Source of the DNA: Oceanicoccus sagamiensis
GTDB lineage: Bacteria > Pseudomonadota > Gammaproteobacteria > Pseudomonadales > Dasaniaceae
DNA: 64,000 nt
NCBI RefSeq assembly: GCF_002117105.1
Contig: NZ_CP019343.1
Location: 124,001 to 188,000 of the forward strand
Reading direction: 5' to 3'
The notes beneath the pieces were generated by a model. It had not been told where the DNA came from and searched no databases. It was given only the letters and a program-made list of their open reading frames with translations. Positions 58,384-64,000 of this stretch are shown piece by piece. How positions within the stretch are numbered: the first letter of the stretch is position 1; each line of letters starts with the position of its first letter. A program made the position numbers and the translations under genes.

Positions 58384-59811
58384 GTGCGTATCCAGAATAA
58401 ATTATTTTTTATTATCCTGCTTTATAGCAGCGCACTGATTGGCATGATGTTTTTGCTGATGCAGTGGAGTATTGACCGCGGCATGCTGGATTATGTCAAT
58501 ACCAAAGAGGCCGAGGCCGTGCAGCCGGTGGTGGCTGGCCTGGCCGCTATTTATGCGCAACAACAGAGCTGGGATAATTTAAAAGACAATAAGCGGCAAT
58601 TTCGCGACCTGTTACGCCAACATAATATCGAACGCTTACTACCGCCTCCTTCCCGAAAAAATCGCAACAGAGAGAAGCCCAATAATAGACGGCCGCCACC
58701 AAAAAATATTGCGGTACTGGATAAGCAGCTGCAACCGGTGCTGGGCAGAATCAGTCACAACGCCCTCACTGATAGCGAAATGAAAGTTAACCAGATTGCT
58801 ATTGTTCACAACAGCCAAACCGTAGGCTGGCTGATATTGCCCAAAAGAAAAGAAATTACCGAAGGCTTTGAGCTACAGTTTTTAGAGCAGCAAAGAGAGG
58901 CCTTTATTGCTATCAGCCTGTTACTGATTGTACTGGCCATTATTATTGCCTTCCCTCTGGCCAGGCATTTTGTCCAGCCGGTTAACCGCTTGGCCGCAGG
59001 CACCCTGGCGTTAACTCAGGGGGATTATAAAGTCTCCCTGCCTCTGGATCGTCGGGATGAGCTAGGCCAACTGGCAAGGGACTTTAATGAACTTGCCACC
59101 ACACTGGATAACAATGAACATAGCCGGAAACGCTGGCTGGCTGATATTTCCCATGAGCTACGCACCCCGCTGGCGATCCTTCGCGGCGAACTGGAAGCCA
59201 TTATCGATGGTATTCGTACACCCAGCGATGAGCATATTCGCTCTATGCAACAGGAGGTTATCCACTTAAGCAAACTGATCGATGATCTCTACCAACTCAG
59301 CAATACGGATATAGGCGGTTTGCGCTATAACAAAAGCCTGGTCAATATCAGCCAGCTTATTGAGCGCCAGCTTAACCATCACCAACCGGGGCTGAAGACG
59401 GAGCAATTACATATTGAGTTACACCCGGCCAAAACGGCTATCAAGCTCTGGGGTGATGAAACACGCCTCTGCCAACTGATTGATAATCTACTTAACAATA
59501 GCCGCAAATATACCAACCCCGCGGGTACCGTGCGAGTGACGCTGGATAAAGATGATGACAATATGTATATCACCATTGAAGACAGCGCCCCGGGTGTCCC
59601 CGACAACGCCTTGGGGCAACTCTTTGACCATCTTTACCGAGTGGATAATTCCCGCAATCGCAGCACCGGCGGCTCGGGTTTAGGGCTGGCTATTTGCCAA
59701 CAAATTGTCGAAGCCCACGGTGGTCATATCAGTGCCCAACACTCTGAACTGGGTGGCCTGGCTATTCGGTTTAGTCTTCCGCTTGATAAAGTGACAACGG
59801 GTTGGCGTTAA
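58384..59811 (+). CDS. Sensor histidine kinase, BaeS-like
   Basis: The 475-residue protein starts at GTG 58384. Membrane helices lie at about 7-28 and 174-195, and the periplasmic sensor part between them has a Pro/Arg/Lys-rich patch at about 86-108 (PPPSRKNRNREKPNNRRPPP). HAMP follows (about 196-248), then the H box ADISHELRTPL with His257 and the ATPase domain with N box (LCQLIDNLLNNSRKYTNP) and GSGLGLAICQQIVEAHGG. It pairs with the response regulator 34 bases downstream. An envelope stress signal is inferred from the Spy-like gene that follows. Confidence 0.92.
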   Translation: MRIQNKLFFIILLYSSALIGMMFLLMQWSIDRGMLDYVNTKEAEAVQPVVAGLAAIYAQQQSWDNLKDNKRQFRDLLRQHNIERLLPPPSRKNRNREKPNNRRPPPKNIAVLDKQLQPVLGRISHNALTDSEMKVNQIAIVHNSQTVGWLILPKRKEITEGFELQFLEQQREAFIAISLLLIVLAIIIAFPLARHFVQPVNRLAAGTLALTQGDYKVSLPLDRRDELGQLARDFNELATTLDNNEHSRKRWLADISHELRTPLAILRGELEAIIDGIRTPSDEHIRSMQQEVIHLSKLIDDLYQLSNTDIGGLRYNKSLVNISQLIERQLNHHQPGLKTEQLHIELHPAKTAIKLWGDETRLCQLIDNLLNNSRKYTNPAGTVRVTLDKDDDNMYITIEDSAPGVPDNALGQLFDHLYRVDNSRNRSTGGSGLGLAICQQIVEAHGGHISAQHSELGGLAIRFSLPLDKVTTGWR

Positions 59812-59845
59812 CGATCATGCAACAAAGTCACCACAGGTAACAACG

Positions 59846-60541
59846 ATGAGCGAAGCGAGTATATTAATTGTTGAGGACGAATTAAAAATAGCCTCGTTGC
59901 TGGAGGACTATTTTACTCAGTCTGGCTATGACTGCCATTGTATTGATCATGGTGACAAAGTCATTAGCCGAGTCAAAAACCAGCCACCGGATATTATACT
60001 GTTGGATATTATGCTACCTGGCAAAGACGGAATCACGCTGTGCAAAGAGATCCGGACATTTTCTGACCTACCAATTATTATGGTCACCGCCAAGGTGGAT
60101 GAAATCGATCGTTTACTCGGTTTGGAATTGGGTGCCGATGATTATATTTGCAAGCCCTTTAGCCCCCGGGAAGTCGTCGCCAGAACCAAAGCAGTACTGA
60201 GAAGAAGCCTGCTTGGAAAAAGCCCCACGGTGGCTAATTCTCCGGATAACTTTAGCCTGGACGAGGCCCGCCAACAGGTTGTTTTCCAGCAACAGCAGAT
60301 TGAACTCACCACGGTAGAGTACCAACTATTAAACTTACTCAGTAGCGACCCCGGCAGAATTTTTTCACGCAACCAGCTAATGGATGCCATGTATAGCGAC
60401 CACCGTATTGTCAGCGACCGCACCATCGATAGCCATATCAAAAAAATCAGGAAAAAGCTGCATAGTTTTTTCCCTGATACCGAATTTATTCATTCCATCT
60501 ATGGCGCCGGTTATAAATTTGATATCGATACCGTGCCATAA
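59846..60541 (+). CDS. Response regulator, OmpR/BaeR-like
   Basis: The 231-residue protein has a receiver domain with phosphorylation Asp54 (LLDIMLPG), acidic pocket Glu10/Asp11, Thr81 and Lys103 (CKPF). A winged-helix OmpR domain follows (FSRNQLMDAMYSD; DRTIDSHIKKIRKKL; IHSIYGAGYKF). It is the partner of the upstream kinase. By similarity to BaeSR, likely targets are the downstream Spy-like gene and perhaps the nearby RND pump. Confidence 0.93.
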   Translation: MSEASILIVEDELKIASLLEDYFTQSGYDCHCIDHGDKVISRVKNQPPDIILLDIMLPGKDGITLCKEIRTFSDLPIIMVTAKVDEIDRLLGLELGADDYICKPFSPREVVARTKAVLRRSLLGKSPTVANSPDNFSLDEARQQVVFQQQQIELTTVEYQLLNLLSSDPGRIFSRNQLMDAMYSDHRIVSDRTIDSHIKKIRKKLHSFFPDTEFIHSIYGAGYKFDIDTVP

Positions 60542-60649
60542 ACGGCTTTTTATTACTTAAAGCCTCCACAATGCTTACACATTTCAGGCTTATGCTTTAG
60601 GCGTCAATAAGTTTTACCTGTTTTTATCATCGACTATTTGGAGAACATT

Positions 60650-60976
60650 ATGAAGTTGTTAATTAGCGCCATCCTGATTGCCCTGTTTAGCCTGTCTGCA
60701 GTAGCGGGCAGCCATAGCGACAAATCGGGTGATCACCGGATGGAAAAAATGATCAAAAAGCTGGACCTTAACGAGCAACAAGAGCAGCAAGTAAGGGCAA
60801 TCATGGACAGTAACAAAGCCGAGCGCAAAGCAATCCGGGAGCAAATGCAGGCGCTGCGTGACAAAACTAACCAGGAGCTCTCAAAAGTGCTGACTGGCGA
60901 GCAAATGGATAAACTGACCCGCATGCAAGAGAAAAGAAAGGACAAAAAGAAGGACAAGAAGAAAGATAAACACTAA
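60650..60976 (+). CDS. Spy/CpxP-like periplasmic protein with polybasic tail
   Basis: ATG 60650 with GGAG at 60640-60643 is the start; a TTG at 60638 is in frame but overlaps that ribosome site. The 108-residue protein has a signal peptide (MKLLISAILIALFSLSAVAG) and a helical core (KKLDLNEQQEQQVRAIMDSN; EQMDKLTRMQEKR) typical of Spy/CpxP LTxxQ proteins. It ends in KDKKKDKKKDKH, a repeated Lys-rich tail. In E. coli Spy is a periplasmic chaperone controlled by BaeSR and Cpx. The placement directly behind the BaeSR-like pair supports the same logic. Confidence 0.85.
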   Translation: MKLLISAILIALFSLSAVAGSHSDKSGDHRMEKMIKKLDLNEQQEQQVRAIMDSNKAERKAIREQMQALRDKTNQELSKVLTGEQMDKLTRMQEKRKDKKKDKKKDKH

Positions 60977-61007
60977 ACCCATCTTACTTCCTATGCCCTT
61001 TATCTGG

Positions 61008-61029
61008 CACCAGCCTCCCCTGGCTGGTG
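61008..61029 (+). other. Hairpin behind the Spy-like gene
   Basis: CACCAGCC (61008-61015) pairs with GGCTGGTG (61022-61029) around a six-base loop, about 30 bases behind the stop. No T run follows, so it is an mRNA 3' structure or weak terminator. Confidence 0.4.
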
Positions 61030-61134
61030 TCAAAACTGTGAAGCAGTTGAAAAATCTCTGTGGGGTAGCTATCAGTATTACGGTGAATAGTTGTCTAAGA
61101 TAATCTCCACCCTGGACAGACCGAGATAGTGTTA

Positions 61135-62186
61135 ATGACTACTGCCGATCAAGATCCCCTTACCTTTATCAAACCGTTTAGCCCCATCAACCAGATCGAC
61201 AGGAAATATCACAGCCAACTGGCCCACCATCTGCAGCTGCAATCTTTTGCTAAAGACGAACTGATTATCCGTAAGTCTGGCAGCCCGAAACTGATGCATT
61301 TTTTAGTGACAGGCAGCGTAGAAATTCGTGAGTCTTTTGATAAACGCTATCTCTATAGCGCCGACCAGAGTGATAACAATGCACCGCTTGAAAACCGCTT
61401 ATCAGCCAGTTGCAATGTTAAAGCCAGTGATGATTGTCTGGTATTAGTCGCCAATACCGAACCGGTTGACCAGCTGCTAACCTGGGGACAGGACTACACT
61501 ATTTTCTATCTGGATGAAGGGGATGTCTCCATCGCCGATGACGATATGATCGACGATAATTATCAGGAAGACTGGGACAATGTATTTATTCGCTCGAATC
61601 TGGCGTCAAACTTATCCAACAGCGTTATTCATCAAATTATGTCGCAACTCGACGATATCAGTGTTGCCAAGGGCGAGCCGATTGTCAAAGCCAATACCTT
61701 TGGCGATTATTTTTATGTGATTAAACAAGGCCGCGCCATTGTCGAGACGGCAAAAGACGGCCCGTTTAAGGGGAACGCTTTGCGCTCAACCCCGGCCATT
61801 ACTTTGGTGATGAGGCCCTGGTGGCGGAAACCACCCGCAATGCCACAGTTAGCATGACAACAGACGGGGTATTGGGCAGGTTGAATATTGAGTTGTTTAA
61901 CCAGTTAATTAAACAACATGTGGTCAGTACCATCAGCGAACAGTTTGAGTCCGAGCAGGAAGAGATACGAATTATTGATGTGCGCCATCCGGTGGAATAC
62001 CAGCAGGGTCATATCCATGGTAGTGACAATATTCCCATCAGTTTTTTACGCCAGAAAATGACCGATTTTAAGCAATCACTGATGTATGTTGTCACCCCCG
62101 CCAATGACCGTCGCGCCGAGCTGGCAACGTATATTATGCGCCAGGCCGGTTTTAAGGCCTATCACCTGAGTGATGTGCCCTCCTGA
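61135..62186 (+). pseudogene. Cyclic-nucleotide-binding plus rhodanese protein, one-base frameshift
   Basis: The first frame (ATG 61135; GTG 61129 also possible) carries cNMP-binding-like segments (FVAKDELIIRKSG-type; ISVAKGEPIVKANTFGDYFYVIKQGRAIV). It then runs out of family at 61773 and stops at 61857. The second frame resumes ERFALNPGHYFGDEALVAET and continues through a rhodanese domain (IRIIDVRHPVEYQQGHIHG) to 62186. The break is in the G run 61770-61773 (four present, five needed). The joined protein is about 350 residues. The rhodanese active-site Cys is absent (YVVTPANDRR), so that domain would only bind. Error or real disruption cannot be told apart. Confidence 0.82.
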
Positions 62187-62380
62187 TACTGGCTCATATA
62201 AATACCGCCCTCGTTGACATGGCGCAGATACAACATCAGCTCCATTTCTGCTTCGTCTTTATTTTGAAACGGGCCGACTTGTAAATCTTCACGGGTGGAA
62301 AAAAACCACTCGCCACTAATACAAAAATAACGCTCCGCTCGGTAATGCTGTGCTGACTTCTCGCCTTGACGATACTCCAT
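62162..62380 (-). CDS. DUF6316 family small protein
   Basis: The start at ATG 62380 (MEYRQGEKSAQHYRAERYFC) is fixed by GGAGGTGACT directly upstream; a longer frame to 62470 is unsupported. The 72-residue protein has the small-family pattern WFFSTREDLQVGPFQNKDEA then MLYLRHV. Its function is unknown. Its 3' end overlaps the convergent cNMP/rhodanese gene by 25 bases. Confidence 0.72.
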   Translation of the reverse strand: MEYRQGEKSAQHYRAERYFCISGEWFFSTREDLQVGPFQNKDEAEMELMLYLRHVNEGGIYMSQYQEGTSLR

Positions 62381-62683
62381 AGTCACCTCCGGTATAGAAC
62401 TCAATCTGGGCAACAGCCTGATGGCCGTTAAACCGCTCAGTACGAGTGTTAGTGTACCCGCCTTAAGCAACTATCCGGTATATTGTTTTGGCATATCAAT
62501 AGCACGTCCCGGCTACCAAATAATCTCGATATCCGATTGCTTTATCAGCCCCGAGGGACTAAGCAGCCGCTATTTAAAGTTTGTTTAAGATAGTGGCTTG
62601 CAGCCCCCGCTATCAGTACAATTTGGCCCAAATAACTGGAACATCCACCCTCTTAACCACATATTAACTACAGGTCAACGACG

Positions 62684-63709
62684 ATGAAGGCAGAACGCTT
62701 ACAGTTCCCCGAATATGGCAACCCCAGTGATGTACTGAGCTGGAATGAACACGAACTCCCCGAACCCGGTGCAGGTCAGGCGATTGTTAAAATCACTGCC
62801 GTGGGTATGAACCGTTCAGAACTTAACTACACTATGGGCAAATATGTTCCCGCCCGCGAATTCCCTAGCTGTGTAGGCCAGGAAGCTGTTGGTGAGATTG
62901 TTGCTCTTGGCGCCCCCGCCAGCGACGGCCCACAGCCTATTGCCGGTACCAAGCTGGAAGTCGGTTCCCGTGTTGCCATTTTACCTGGCCGTGTTGATAT
63001 GTGCGGTATGGGTACCTATAGAACAGCCGGTCTATACGATCAGGCAGCACTGGCGCCAATCCCTGATGGCTTTAGTGATGAAGAAGGCGCAGCTTACTGG
63101 ATGGGTATCCTGACCATGGGTGGCTGTTTGGAACTGGCCGGCCTTAACCCTGAAAACTCAGCGGGCAAGCGGGTACTGATTACAGCCGCTTCCAGCAGCA
63201 TGGGTATTATCGCCCTGAAACTGGCTAAAGCCTGGGGCGCAGAAACTATCGCCACTACTCGTAGCCAGGATAAAGCTGATGAGCTAAAAGCCATTGCTGA
63301 CCATGTTGTGGTTTGCGGTGATAGCGACGCCCTGATAGCGGGCGTTAACGCCACCGGCGACAAAGGTATTGATGTAGCCCTTGACCCTGTGGGCGAGGCC
63401 TTCTACTCAGGCCTGATTGCTGTTGCTGCCAACGGTGCCAATATTGTTAGCTATGAAATGATGACCGGCCCTGCCCCCACCATTTCACTACCTACAGTCA
63501 TGATTAAAGACTTATCCTTAAAAGGCTTTACCATTTTCCGCTGTTACGCCAAGCCCGGCCTGTTAGACACATTGATTGAGCAAGGTATGAAGTACAGCGA
63601 ACAGGTTCGCCCGATTGTGTCACAAACCTTCCCGCTAAAAGAAGCAGCGGCAGCGTTGGATACACTGGCCACTTCTAACCATATTGGTAAGCTGGTGTTA
63701 AAGCCTTAA
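62684..63709 (+). CDS. Zinc-type MDR alcohol dehydrogenase/quinone oxidoreductase-like
   Basis: The 341-residue protein is a medium-chain reductase: an N-terminal GroES-like domain (IVKITAVGMNRSELNYTMGK), then a Rossmann domain with KRVLITAASSSMGIIALKLA and AETIATTRSQDK for NADP. It lacks the four-Cys structural zinc lobe, so the quinone oxidoreductase/2-enoyl reductase group is more likely than a zinc alcohol dehydrogenase. The substrate is unknown. It is followed after 72 bases by an SDR gene on the same strand. Confidence 0.87.
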   Translation: MKAERLQFPEYGNPSDVLSWNEHELPEPGAGQAIVKITAVGMNRSELNYTMGKYVPAREFPSCVGQEAVGEIVALGAPASDGPQPIAGTKLEVGSRVAILPGRVDMCGMGTYRTAGLYDQAALAPIPDGFSDEEGAAYWMGILTMGGCLELAGLNPENSAGKRVLITAASSSMGIIALKLAKAWGAETIATTRSQDKADELKAIADHVVVCGDSDALIAGVNATGDKGIDVALDPVGEAFYSGLIAVAANGANIVSYEMMTGPAPTISLPTVMIKDLSLKGFTIFRCYAKPGLLDTLIEQGMKYSEQVRPIVSQTFPLKEAAAALDTLATSNHIGKLVLKP

Positions 63710-63719
63710 TCTACCCTTC

Positions 63720-63745
63720 GCTTGGCCGGCACCGCTCGGCCAAGC
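63720..63745 (+). other. Intercistronic hairpin
   Basis: GCTTGGCCG (63720-63728) pairs perfectly with CGGCCAAGC (63737-63745) around an eight-base loop between the MDR and SDR genes. No T run follows, so it may stabilise the upstream mRNA end rather than terminate. Confidence 0.45.
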
Positions 63746-63781
63746 ACTCCTCCACTGACTAATAATTAGAAAGAGGTCACT

Positions 63782-64000
63782 ATGTCCAATATGCAGGGAA
63801 AAACCGTTTTAATCACTGGCGCGAATAGCGGCATTGGCTTAGCGACCGCAGCCGAGCTGGCGAAACAGGGCGCTACCGTGGTCATTACCTCCAGAGACAT
63901 CAGCAAGGGCCAGCAAGCCGTTGCCCGGATCAAGCAAGACAGCGGCGTAGACGTTGATATGCTGCAACTGGACCTGGCTTCTTTTGCCTCGATTAAGCAA
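63782..64000 (+). CDS. SDR family oxidoreductase, retinol-dehydrogenase-like (3' end beyond window)
   Basis: ATG 63782 opens MSNMQGKTVLITGANSGIGL, with the Rossmann TGANSGIG motif, then TSRDISKGQQAV and LQLDLASFASI. This is the retinol dehydrogenase/DHRS-like branch of SDRs. The 73 visible codons are only the first quarter of the gene. An AGAGG ribosome site lies seven bases upstream. It probably forms an operon with the MDR gene. Confidence 0.88.
   Translation, partial: MSNMQGKTVLITGANSGIGLATAAELAKQGATVVITSRDISKGQQAVARIKQDSGVDVDMLQLDLASFASIKQ

Overview
The window comes from a gammaproteobacterium. The block mutS, fdxA, rpoS, nlpD, DUF368, pcm, truD, ispF, ispD, ftsB, eno, kdsA, pyrG is typical of Pseudomonas-like and Cellvibrionales-like genomes. 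Small families such as DUF2288, DUF3014 and DUF6316, together with the acyl-CoA/SDR/GST-rich accessory part, suggest a marine Cellvibrionales (Spongiibacteraceae-like) organism; this placement is inference. No rRNA, tRNA or CRISPR array was recognised.

Region 1 (1-21.4 kb) is an accessory catabolic region. On the minus strand run two tandem DUF3604 proteins (the first cut by the window edge), a two-domain DsbA/isomerase-like protein, an SDR and an acyl-CoA dehydrogenase. A LysR gene then diverges from a frameshifted iron alcohol dehydrogenase, a thioesterase, an internally deleted aldehyde dehydrogenase and an AraC regulator. Next come an MFS transporter and a minus-strand operon of PfpI-like protein, a frameshifted small membrane protein, a sulfatase and a DUF2147-like protein. 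The region closes with two GST-like proteins, an LCAD-type acyl-CoA dehydrogenase, a DUF1145 protein and a second SDR. Seven promoters here carry one motif, TGrCCGAawATGAT, in the same orientation relative to the gene and mostly 37-38 nt upstream of a -10 box. This looks like an undescribed regulon.

Region 2 (21.4-23.9 kb) is a small decayed integrative element: an AlpA-type regulator and a tyrosine recombinase whose frame stops exactly at the catalytic tyrosine codon. Region 3 (23.9-38 kb) is core genome. It has an RpoS with a Lys/Ala-rich N-terminal tail, and palindromic GGTGGATT repeats lying directly behind stop codons.

Region 4 (38-53.6 kb) holds a cardiolipin synthase-like protein, a universal stress protein, a flagellin carrying a zinc metallopeptidase domain (flagellinolysin) behind a sigma-28-type promoter, alanine dehydrogenase, a DUF3014-HAD-HrpB operon and a complete RND efflux operon. 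Region 5 (53.6-64 kb) holds uncharacterised proteins, a SUMF1-type lipoprotein, an MFS protein, a BaeSR-like two-component system followed by a Spy-like periplasmic protein, a frameshifted cyclic-nucleotide/rhodanese protein, an MDR oxidoreductase and the start of another SDR.

Three genes are broken by loss of one G in a G run, so homopolymer sequencing error must be weighed against real decay or phase variation.
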